In this document: positions 1-5,305 of the stretch, piece by piece
How the letters are laid out: the number at the start of each line of letters is the position of its first letter
Position numbering within the stretch: the first letter of the stretch is position 1
Assembly (NCBI GenBank): GCA_934512155.1
Contig: CAKSWS010000060.1
Span: forward strand, 1-5,305
Length of the DNA stretch: 5,305 nt
DNA from: an uncultured Eubacterium sp.
Lineage (GTDB): Bacteria; Bacillota; Clostridia; Oscillospirales; Acutalibacteraceae
Direction: 5' to 3'
Program-made: the position numbers and the translations under genes
Notes under the pieces: generated by a model
What the model was told of the DNA's origin: nothing
Seen by the model: the letters and a program-made list of their open reading frames with translations, nothing else
Databases searched by the model: none

Positions 1-740
1 CTCCTAAACTGTCTAAAAAACTTTCTTCTCGTTTTAAAAATTTAACTCATATTACTGTTGAAGAAATTAAAGATAACGGCATTCCTTTTGAACAGGCAAT
101 AAATGATTTTGCAAGATGGGCTGATAAAGAAAACAGTATTTATATGAGTTGGTCAAACAGCGATTTATACGTTTTAATAGATAACTTTAAATATTTTTTT
201 GGCAAAACTTCCATTGATTTTATAAAAAAATATGTTGACATTCAAAAATTTTGTCAGCGTAATATAAAATCGGAAAACTCAAACCAAATAAGTTTAAGCA
301 ACTGTGCCGAAATTATGAGTATTTCTGTTGATAATGAAAATTTACATCGTGCTCTTGAAGATTGTTATTTGGCAGCAAAGTGTTTTGAAAAATCTTACAA
401 TGAATCGGATTTAAAAAATTATATAGTTAATTGTGATAAAGAATTTTTTGAACGTTTGGTGTATAAGCCATTTAATATAACTCAAAGAAAGTATGGTGAG
501 TTTAATGTTGAAAACATTAAATTTAACTGTCCTATTTGCAATTCACAGCTTTTAAATGTTACAGAATATGAATATAAGTACAATGCTTTTAAAAATTTAA
601 GTGAATGTAAAGAATGTAATAAAAAATTTTGGGTTCTTTTCAGAGCAAAAAAGACTTACGACGGCATTGAAATTCATGAAAAAATAACACCTGTAAGCAA
701 AAAACGTATTAACAAAATAAATAAAACAGTAAATAAATAA
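1..740 (+). CDS. DnaQ-like (DEDDh) 3'-5' exonuclease with C-terminal zinc ribbon, 5'-truncated by window edge
   Basis: This is the C-terminal 245 codons of a predicted 3'-5' exonuclease of the RNase T/DnaQ superfamily, relatives of which trim DNA or RNA 3' ends using two metal ions. The reading frame is open from base 3, so the true start lies before the window; the ATG at 144 is internal, because the fold is already under way upstream (an F-x(2)-A-x(4)-F-x(2)-W stretch at about 87-122, typical of the family). Visible catalytic elements are the Exo II aspartate in SWSNSD (Asp codon 162-164) and the Exo III motif HRALED (His codon 345-347, Asp codon 360-362). The Exo I DxE motif must lie upstream and is not seen. 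After the nuclease fold, CPIC (from 528) and CKEC (from 606) form a likely Cys4 zinc ribbon, followed by a Lys-rich tail. Family assignment is confident; substrate and cellular role are unknown. KapD-like or RNase T-like exonucleases are the closest comparisons. Confidence 0.82.
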   Translation, partial: PKLSKKLSSRFKNLTHITVEEIKDNGIPFEQAINDFARWADKENSIYMSWSNSDLYVLIDNFKYFFGKTSIDFIKKYVDIQKFCQRNIKSENSNQISLSNCAEIMSISVDNENLHRALEDCYLAAKCFEKSYNESDLKNYIVNCDKEFFERLVYKPFNITQRKYGEFNVENIKFNCPICNSQLLNVTEYEYKYNAFKNLSECKECNKKFWVLFRAKKTYDGIEIHEKITPVSKKRINKINKTVNK

Positions 741-769
741 TGCAAATTATTAATTTTTATAAAATGTTC

Positions 770-798
770 TTTATTTAATTTTATTTATATAGTATAAT
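770..798 (+). promoter_or_regulatory. Candidate sigma-A promoter for the class A PBP gene
   Basis: A perfect -10 hexamer TATAAT lies at 793-798. Seventeen bases upstream, TTTATT at 770-775 matches only three positions of the TTGACA consensus, so the -35 box is weak. The region is very AT-rich, which could help an UP-like contribution but also makes chance matches common. A transcript starting near 804-806 would have a leader of about 30 nt carrying the Shine-Dalgarno at 821-827. It is the only intergenic place for a promoter of the downstream gene. Confidence 0.5.
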
Positions 799-820
799 AT
801 CCGGTGTAAACTACTTGTTT

Positions 821-827
821 AGGAGGT
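821..827 (+). promoter_or_regulatory. Shine-Dalgarno AGGAGGT that fixes the PBP start at 836
   Basis: AGGAGGT is a near-perfect anti-16S match and sits 8-9 nt before the ATG at 836. An in-frame TTG at 815 would give a protein seven residues longer, but it would place this ribosome binding site inside the coding sequence as Arg-Arg codons. An out-of-frame ATG at 828 is directly adjacent to the site and opens only a very short frame. The ATG at 836 is therefore the preferred start. Confidence 0.85.
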
Positions 828-835
828 ATGAACAT

Positions 836-3205
836 ATGGCAAACAAAGATTATGATGATTTGTTAGAATCCTTTATGAATAATTCCGCCAAAGTTTATAA
901 CGAAGACAAGAAAAATTTAAATAAAGCAAACGATGTGCCCACTGCGTACAGCAAAGCCGGTGAAAAGAAAAATACTCCTGTAAAAAGAGGCAGAGATATT
1001 GAAAAAGAAATTGCCGATAAAAAGAAAATTTCGGCTAAAAACAAACCTAAAAAGCAAAAAGCTTCTACCGGTTCTAAAATCGGCAAAGTTCTTTTAGGAA
1101 TTCTTTTGGTGTGCGTTGTTGTTGGCGTTGTTTGTTTTTCTGTAATTTCAATTTACGGCTACAGCGTTGTTCACGGCGACCCCGTTTTTAATCTTACAGA
1201 AGAAAAGTACAGTCAAAATCAAACTTCGTTTATTTATGGCACAGATTCAGACGGTAACGATGTTGAAATTACACGCCTTCACGGTGAGGAAAATCGAATT
1301 TGGGTTAATCTGTCTGATATGAACGAATATATGCCAAAAGCATTTATAGCAGCTGAAGACCAACGGTTTGACAGGCACCACGGTGTTGACTGGACAAGAC
1401 TTGTAGGCATAATCGTTAAGCGTTCCAATAGAGGACAGGGCGGTTCAACTATTACTCAACAGTTAATTAAAAATTTAACCGATGAAAATGATGTTACCCT
1501 TGTTCGTAAATTTAATGAAATACTTTCAGCTTTAAATATTGAAAAAAACTATTCTAAAGACGAAATTATAGAAGCGTATTTAAATACTATTTACCTATCA
1601 AGCGGCTGTTACGGCGTTAAAACAGCTTCTGAAAAGTATTTTGGAAAAAATGTTTCAGATTTAAATATTGCCGAATGCGCTTGTATCGCTGCAATTACGC
1701 AGTTTCCAAGTCAATATGACCCGTTAAGACATCCGGAAAAAAATAAAAAACGTCAAACTTGGATTTTAGGTCAAATGCTTAAACAGGGCTATATTTCTCA
1801 AGAGCAGTATGATGAAGCCATTAATTATGAAATGGTATTTACCAACAGCGAAAATTACCAAGGTAGTCAGGTATCCGGTGAAGAAAGCAGCGTAAACGAT
1901 AATATTATTGAAAATTATTATGTTGACTGCGTTATTAAAACTGTTCTTGAAGATTTGCAAAAAATGGGATATACCGAAAAGAAAGCAAAATCTTTGCTTT
2001 ACGGCGGTGGTCTGAAAGTTTATACAGCTATTGATTTTGACGTTCAGGAAGCATTGGAAGATGTTTATGAAAATTATCGTAAAATGCCTGATGAATCTGT
2101 TCAGGGTGCAATGGTTGTAATGAACTATGAAGGCAGAATTTTAGGCCTTGTAGGAGGCACCGGCGAATATGACGGTACATTAGGACTTAATCGTGCAATT
2201 CAATCGAAAAGGCAACCCGGTTCAACAATTAAGCCTTTGTCGGTTTACGGTCCGGCTATAGAAAAAAGCTTAACTGACGATAACTGTAATATTTATTGGT
2301 CAACCTTGTTGCCGGACAAACCATTAAAAAAAGTTAACGGTAAAATGTGGCCTACAAACCAAGGAGGTTCCTATTCGGGTAATAATGTTACTTTGCAATA
2401 CGGTCTTTCTAAATCATTAAATACAATTTCAGCTCAAACATTAGATATTATCGGTGTTGACTATTCATTTGATTTTATAACGGAAAGATTTCATATTTCT
2501 ACTTTGGATTCAGTCAGAGACTGCGATTACGCACCAATGGCAACAGGTTCTGTTACCAACGGTGTTATTCCACTTGAAATGACTGCTGCATTTGCTGCAT
2601 TCGGTAACGGTGGTCAGTATTATGCACCGTATTGTTATTATAAAATTGAGGACAGTTTGGGTAATGTTATTATTCAAACAGATGCAGAGGCAACAAAAGA
2701 GCAAGCATTAACCGAAGGTTCGGCTTGGGTAATGAACAAAATGCTTCAAACAGTTATGACAAGCGGTACAGGTACTTCTTACCGACTTTCAGGCATTGAA
2801 TGCTTTGGTAAAACCGGTACAACTACTGACGATAAAGACCGTTGGTTTGTTGGTGGTACGCCTGAATATGTTGCTGCTGTTTGGTACGGATATGATCAAC
2901 CTAAAGAAATTGTTTATCGTTTATCCGCAAACCCATCAGGAACTATTTGGAAAACAGTTATGTCCGAAATTTATGACAAAAAAGGCTCTAATAAAAAGTC
3001 TTTTCCTGAATATGACGGTATTGTTCAAAAATCATATGATTCTTCAAACGGAAAGCTTGCCCGCTATTCTTCAGGTAACAGCGGTTGGTATGATGTAAAT
3101 AATCTTCCTGGTTATTCGTCAAACTCTTATTCCGAAACTAATGATTCAGATACAAAAGAATCCGAAAATTCCAGCACAGCAGAAACAACTGCTTCTAATG
3201 AATAA
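836..3205 (+). CDS. Bifunctional class A penicillin-binding protein (PBP1A-type; GT51 glycosyltransferase + transpeptidase)
   Basis: This 789-aa membrane-anchored enzyme polymerises lipid II into glycan strands and cross-links the stem peptides on the outer face of the membrane. The first ~84 residues are cytoplasmic, hydrophilic and Lys-rich. One transmembrane helix follows (about 85-107). The GT51 domain (about 155-330) carries EDQRF..HHG with catalytic Glu174, GGSTITQQL at 202-210, RKFNE at 224-228 and the EAYLN..Y motif near 247-253. The transpeptidase domain (about 425-690) has STIK with the acylated Ser463 and Lys466, SLN at 527-529 and KTGTT at 659-663, so all active-site motifs are intact. 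The C-terminal ~40 residues are a Ser/Thr/Glu/Asn-rich tail, probably disordered. Length is usual for Firmicutes PBP1 proteins. The ATG at 836 is chosen because the AGGAGGT at 821-827 precedes it. It appears monocistronic or a leading gene: its own candidate promoter lies upstream and a hairpin terminator follows 6 nt after the stop. The family is certain; which paralogue (ponA/pbp1A or another) is not, so no symbol is given. Confidence 0.96.
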   Translation: MANKDYDDLLESFMNNSAKVYNEDKKNLNKANDVPTAYSKAGEKKNTPVKRGRDIEKEIADKKKISAKNKPKKQKASTGSKIGKVLLGILLVCVVVGVVCFSVISIYGYSVVHGDPVFNLTEEKYSQNQTSFIYGTDSDGNDVEITRLHGEENRIWVNLSDMNEYMPKAFIAAEDQRFDRHHGVDWTRLVGIIVKRSNRGQGGSTITQQLIKNLTDENDVTLVRKFNEILSALNIEKNYSKDEIIEAYLNTIYLSSGCYGVKTASEKYFGKNVSDLNIAECACIAAITQFPSQYDPLRHPEKNKKRQTWILGQMLKQGYISQEQYDEAINYEMVFTNSENYQGSQVSGEESSVNDNIIENYYVDCVIKTVLEDLQKMGYTEKKAKSLLYGGGLKVYTAIDFDVQEALEDVYENYRKMPDESVQGAMVVMNYEGRILGLVGGTGEYDGTLGLNRAIQSKRQPGSTIKPLSVYGPAIEKSLTDDNCNIYWSTLLPDKPLKKVNGKMWPTNQGGSYSGNNVTLQYGLSKSLNTISAQTLDIIGVDYSFDFITERFHISTLDSVRDCDYAPMATGSVTNGVIPLEMTAAFAAFGNGGQYYAPYCYYKIEDSLGNVIIQTDAEATKEQALTEGSAWVMNKMLQTVMTSGTGTSYRLSGIECFGKTGTTTDDKDRWFVGGTPEYVAAVWYGYDQPKEIVYRLSANPSGTIWKTVMSEIYDKKGSNKKSFPEYDGIVQKSYDSSNGKLARYSSGNSGWYDVNNLPGYSSNSYSETNDSDTKESENSSTAETTASNE

Positions 3206-3211
3206 ATTAAA

Positions 3212-3243
3212 AAGGGCATCATTCACGGATGCCCTTAATTTAT
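3212..3243 (+). terminator. Intrinsic terminator or attenuator hairpin after the PBP gene
   Basis: AAGGGCATC (3212-3220) pairs perfectly with GATGCCCTT (3228-3236) across a 7-nt loop, giving a 9-bp stem with a GC-rich core in otherwise AT-rich DNA. The downstream tract TTAATTTAT is only moderately T-rich on the + strand, so termination may be incomplete and allow read-through into ruvX, 16 nt beyond the stem. Read on the - strand, the hairpin is followed by TTTTTAATTTATT, a better U-tract, so the element could also stop antisense transcription. Confidence 0.8.
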
Positions 3244-3252
3244 AGGTAATGT

Positions 3253-3669
3253 ATGAAAATAATGTCTGTTGACTATGGCGATGCCAGAACCGGCATTGCT
3301 TTTTGTGATAAAAATGAAACACTTGCTTTTCCGTTTACAGTTATAAACGAAAAATATTTACCAAAATTAGTTAGTAAATTAGTTGAAATTGTAAATTTGG
3401 AAAAACCTGAAAAAATTGTTATAGGTCTTCCGAGAAATATGGACGGCTCATATGGTTATCGCTGTGATGCGTGTAAAGAACTTGGAAACGAATTGGGCAA
3501 GTTCATTAAAATTCCTATTGATTATCAAGATGAACGATTAACAACAGTTATTGCACATAATGTGCTTTCTTTTAATAACGTTAAAGGTAAAAAAAGAAAA
3601 GAAAATATAGACGCTGTTTCTGCTGTAATGATTTTACAGTCATATATTGATAAGAATAAATCTTTATAA
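3253..3669 (+). CDS. ruvX: YqgF/RuvX-family RNase H-fold nuclease (pre-16S rRNA processing / putative Holliday junction resolvase)
   Basis: This 138-aa protein has the full length usual for the YqgF family. Its RNase H-like motifs are in order: strand 1 with DYGDARTGIA and Asp7, IVIGLPRNMDGS at 55-66, DERLTT at 93-98 with Glu94, and the C-terminal helix IDAVSAVMILQSYID with Asp120. Asp7, Glu94 and Asp120 correspond to the expected metal-binding acidic triad. Family members are cytoplasmic; the E. coli protein is implicated in maturing the 5' end of 16S rRNA, while a mycobacterial RuvX resolves Holliday junctions in vitro. Start: ATG at 3253 has a weak AGGT five nt upstream; the family normally begins with two or three residues before this first strand, which fits. 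It sits just after the hairpin and 27 nt before the protease gene, in the same frame as it. In many Firmicutes the gene instead lies next to alaS, so this placement is less common (recalled context). Confidence 0.95.
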   Translation: MKIMSVDYGDARTGIAFCDKNETLAFPFTVINEKYLPKLVSKLVEIVNLEKPEKIVIGLPRNMDGSYGYRCDACKELGNELGKFIKIPIDYQDERLTTVIAHNVLSFNNVKGKKRKENIDAVSAVMILQSYIDKNKSL

Positions 3670-3687
3670 GATAACGTAATATTTTAC

Positions 3688-3692
3688 GGTGA
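3688..3692 (+). promoter_or_regulatory. Weak ribosome binding site (GGTGA) for the TTG-started protease
   Basis: GGTGA lies four nt before the TTG at 3697, a short spacing for a partial Shine-Dalgarno. There is no in-frame ATG until deep inside the protein (codon 110, downstream of the HELGH motif), so a non-ATG start is required. ATT at 3700 is the only nearby alternative and has a better spacing, but ATT starts are rare. A small palindrome, CGTAA-TATT-TTACG at 3675-3688, touches the first G of the site. Weak initiation is the likely result. Confidence 0.45.
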
Positions 3693-3696
3693 TTTT

Positions 3697-4224
3697 TTGA
3701 TTTTTTCTATTAAGCAAACAAAAATAAATATAGATTATTCTTTTTTTCTTTTATTGTCGTTTGCTGTTTTTTATGGCTATAAAAATGCTGCAATAATAAT
3801 ATTGTTTTCATGTTTACATGAATTAGGGCATTTAACTGCATTATTATTATTTAACATTAAGCCAAATTATATTAAACTGTCATTTTACGGAATTTCATTA
3901 AATTATTGTAATAAACTTGATTTAATTAAAGAACTAATTGTTATTATTTGCGGTCCCGCAGTAAATTTACTACTTTACTTGATTTTTAAAAATGAAATTA
4001 ATTTGTTTCTCTTTATAATTAATATGTATCCTGTTCTTCCACTTGATGGTGGCAGAGCATTAAATATTGTTTTTCAAAATAATGGGAAATTTATTTCGCT
4101 TTTCTTTTTAGTGTTGCTTGTTGGATTATCATTGTATTTACTGGTAATTTATAAAATTTGGTCACTATTTTTAATAGCTATTTATTTATTGGTTTTTAAT
4201 ATAAAACAAACGAGGTTTATATGA
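3697..4224 (+). CDS. Compact site-2 protease (M50 intramembrane metalloprotease), SpoIVFB-like
   Basis: This 175-aa, very hydrophobic protein is a predicted zinc-dependent intramembrane protease. Successive membrane segments run at about 14-26, 30-50, 78-97, 101-113 and 132-168. HELGH at 41-45 supplies two zinc-binding His and the catalytic Glu42. GPAVN at 86-90 and NMYPVLPLDGGR at 109-120, with Asp117 as the third zinc ligand, are the other M50 signatures. In Bacillus, SpoIVFB cleaves pro-sigma-K in the mother cell under control of SpoIVFA and BofA, and carries a C-terminal CBS domain. This protein has no CBS domain and no spoIVFA gene beside it, so its substrate cannot be inferred, and a sporulation role is possible but unproven. 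The start is TTG at 3697 (no usable ATG). The gene ends in ATGA, overlapping the radical SAM start, which suggests translational coupling. No catalytic residue is missing. Confidence in the S2P family is high; in orthology to SpoIVFB it is moderate. Confidence 0.9.
   Translation: MIFSIKQTKINIDYSFFLLLSFAVFYGYKNAAIIILFSCLHELGHLTALLLFNIKPNYIKLSFYGISLNYCNKLDLIKELIVIICGPAVNLLLYLIFKNEINLFLFIINMYPVLPLDGGRALNIVFQNNGKFISLFFLVLLVGLSLYLLVIYKIWSLFLIAIYLLVFNIKQTRFI
4212..4224 (+). promoter_or_regulatory. GAGG ribosome binding site and ATGA stop/start overlap (translational coupling)
   Basis: GAGG at 4212-4215, five nt before the ATG at 4221, lies within the last codons of the protease gene. The four bases ATGA at 4221-4224 hold both the radical SAM start (ATG) and the protease stop (TGA). 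This arrangement usually marks co-transcription and coupled translation. Confidence 0.8.
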
Positions 4225-5305
4225 AAAAGAATGTTGAAAAAATACTTCAATATGTGCAAAAGCCGGCACGTTATGTTGGAGGGGAATTAAACAGTGTACA
4301 AAAGGATTTAAATAAAATCAGCTTGAGATACGCTTTTTGCTTTCCGGATTTATATGAAATAGGAATGAGTCATTTGGGAATGAAAATAATTTATTCTCTT
4401 GTTAATAACAGAGATGATTCTTGGTGTGAACGTGTTTTTGCTCCTGATTTAGATATGGAAGCACAAATGCGAAAAAATAATATTCCTTTATTTGCACTTG
4501 AAAGCGGGGATTATATTAAAGATTTTGATATAATCGGTTTCACGCTTATGTATGAACTTTCTTATACAAACGTGCTGAATATGCTTGATTTAGCTCAAAT
4601 ACCTCTTAAATCCAAGGACAGAACAGATTTAACGCCTATAATTTGTTGTGGTGGACCTTGTGCCTGCAATCCGGAGCCGATTGTTGATTTTATGGATATT
4701 GTTTTTTTAGGCGACGGGGAAGAATCAACCGTTCAGGTGCTCGATTTATTAAAAAAATGCAAAGAAGAAGGAAAAAATAAGCAAGAATTTTTATTTTTAG
4801 CAAAAGACATCAAAGGCGTTTATGTTCCTTCGTTTTATGAAGACAGTTATAACGGAGACGGTACTTTAAAAGAACTGAAACCCTTAAATAATGCACCTGT
4901 TAAGGTGAAAAAATCCGTTGTTTCGGATATGAATAAATGTTTTTATCCGAAAAGTTTTGTTGTTCCGTTTATAAGCATTGTTCACGACAGAGCGGTTGAA
5001 GAAATATTTCGTGGTTGCATTAGAGGCTGTCGCTTTTGTCAAGCAGGTTTTATTTACAGACCGATTCGTGAAAAATCTGTTGAAACTATAAATAAACAAG
5101 CAAAAACATTAATTGATTCAACAGGCTATGATGAGTTATCGTTGTGTTCTCTTTCTACTTCCGACCACAGTAATGTTAATGAAATGTTAACATCACTCAT
5201 TGATTGGACAGTTAAAGATAAAATCAATTTATCATTACCGTCATTGCGTGTTGATAATTTTTCCGATGAACTGGCAGATAAACTTAATAAAGTTCGTAAA
5301 AGCGG
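4221..5305 (+). CDS. TIGR03960-type radical SAM protein with B12-binding-like N-terminal domain, 3'-truncated by window edge
   Basis: The frame is open from the ATG at 4221 to the last base, giving 361 codons of an incomplete gene. The N-terminal half begins QKPARYVGGELNS and continues with FPDLYEIGMSHLG (41-53), IIGFTLMYELSYTNVLN (104-120), CCGGPCACNPEP (142-153) and FLGDGEE (162-168), a Rossmann-like layout resembling the B12-binding domain found before many radical SAM cores. Around 263-280, RGCIRGCRFCQAGFIYRP contains the CxxxCxxC cluster (Cys266, Cys270, Cys273) that binds the [4Fe-4S] used to cleave S-adenosylmethionine. SLSTSDHS (310-317) and LSLPSLRVD (337-345) are further family signatures. 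The reaction is not established. In many clostridia this gene is followed by a DUF2344 (TIGR03936) protein, RNase G and rplU/rpmA, hinting at a role linked to RNA or translation; that is recalled context and lies outside this window. Start choice is supported by GAGG five nt upstream and by the ATGA overlap with the protease. Confidence 0.93.
   Translation, partial: MKKNVEKILQYVQKPARYVGGELNSVQKDLNKISLRYAFCFPDLYEIGMSHLGMKIIYSLVNNRDDSWCERVFAPDLDMEAQMRKNNIPLFALESGDYIKDFDIIGFTLMYELSYTNVLNMLDLAQIPLKSKDRTDLTPIICCGGPCACNPEPIVDFMDIVFLGDGEESTVQVLDLLKKCKEEGKNKQEFLFLAKDIKGVYVPSFYEDSYNGDGTLKELKPLNNAPVKVKKSVVSDMNKCFYPKSFVVPFISIVHDRAVEEIFRGCIRGCRFCQAGFIYRPIREKSVETINKQAKTLIDSTGYDELSLCSLSTSDHSNVNEMLTSLIDWTVKDKINLSLPSLRVDNFSDELADKLNKVRKS

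Noticed and set aside
736..755. Inverted repeat AATAAT-GCAA-ATTATT at the end of the exonuclease gene followed by some T residues
   Set aside because: The stem is only six A/T pairs and would be unstable. Such repeats are expected by chance in DNA this AT-rich, so I do not call a terminator.
895..1086. Short open frame on the minus strand (63 codons) inside the PBP gene
   Set aside because: It is the antisense of the Lys-rich N-terminus of the PBP, with Phe/Leu-rich composition expected of reversed AAA/AAG codons. It has no supporting context.
2361..2371. AAGGAGGTTCC, a strong Shine-Dalgarno-like sequence inside the PBP gene
   Set aside because: It encodes Gln-Gly-Gly-Ser in the transpeptidase domain and is not followed by a start codon opening a plausible gene.
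1766..2704. Two further minus-strand open frames of about 64 codons (1766-1960 and 2510-2704)
   Set aside because: Both lie wholly within the well-supported PBP coding region and encode low-complexity hydrophobic or Ile/Asn-rich peptides typical of shadow frames.
2796..3098. 100-codon open frame on the plus strand in another frame of the PBP
   Set aside because: It overlaps the KTG region of the transpeptidase, has no ribosome binding site and shows no recognisable protein features.
3675..3688. Palindrome CGTAA-TATT-TTACG between ruvX and the protease as an operator or regulatory hairpin
   Set aside because: A five-bp AT-rich stem is too short to distinguish from chance. It is mentioned only as possibly touching the weak ribosome binding site.
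4884..5099. 71-codon minus-strand open frame
   Set aside because: It is antisense to the radical SAM gene, including its CxxxCxxC motif, and is Asn/Thr/Phe-rich as expected of a shadow.
1..5305. CRISPR array, tRNA, riboswitch, insertion sequence or phage elements
   Set aside because: I saw no spaced direct repeats, tRNA-like cloverleaf, long conserved leader or transposase/integrase motif. The intergenic spaces are all shorter than about 100 bases.

Overview
The window is strongly AT-rich, uses TAA/TGA stops, AGGAGG-type ribosome binding sites and A/T-ending codons. It encodes proteins of Bacillota (Firmicutes) type, most consistent with an anaerobic clostridial bacterium, possibly a gut Oscillospirales/Ruminococcaceae-like lineage. 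The phylum is a fairly confident inference; anything finer is a guess. All five genes lie on the + strand, and no mobile element, CRISPR array, tRNA or rRNA is visible. No gene-free stretch exceeds about 100 bases.

Layout: (1) 1-740, the 3' part of a DnaQ-like (DEDDh) 3'-5' exonuclease gene with an appended four-cysteine zinc ribbon; its 5' end lies before the window. (2) 741-835, a short intergenic region with a good -10 box and a strong Shine-Dalgarno. (3) 836-3205, a complete bifunctional class A penicillin-binding protein with all glycosyltransferase and transpeptidase motifs. (4) 3206-3252, a GC-rich hairpin that looks like an intrinsic terminator or attenuator. (5) 3253-3669, a complete YqgF/RuvX-family nuclease. 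(6) 3697-4224, a compact site-2 (M50) intramembrane metalloprotease resembling SpoIVFB. (7) From 4221 to the window end, the first 361 codons of a TIGR03960-type radical SAM protein, whose start overlaps the protease stop codon as ATGA.

The exonuclease appears to be a separate unit. The PBP has its own candidate promoter. RuvX, the protease and the radical SAM gene are closely packed (27 nt gap, then 4 nt overlap) and probably co-transcribed, either by read-through from the PBP or from a promoter I could not identify. The genes are mostly housekeeping: peptidoglycan synthesis, nucleic-acid processing and membrane proteolysis. I do not see a clearly novel system. The least understood part is the tightly coupled protease/radical SAM pair, a neighbourhood that in many clostridia leads on to a DUF2344 protein, RNase G and the ribosomal L21/L27 genes (recalled context, not visible here).
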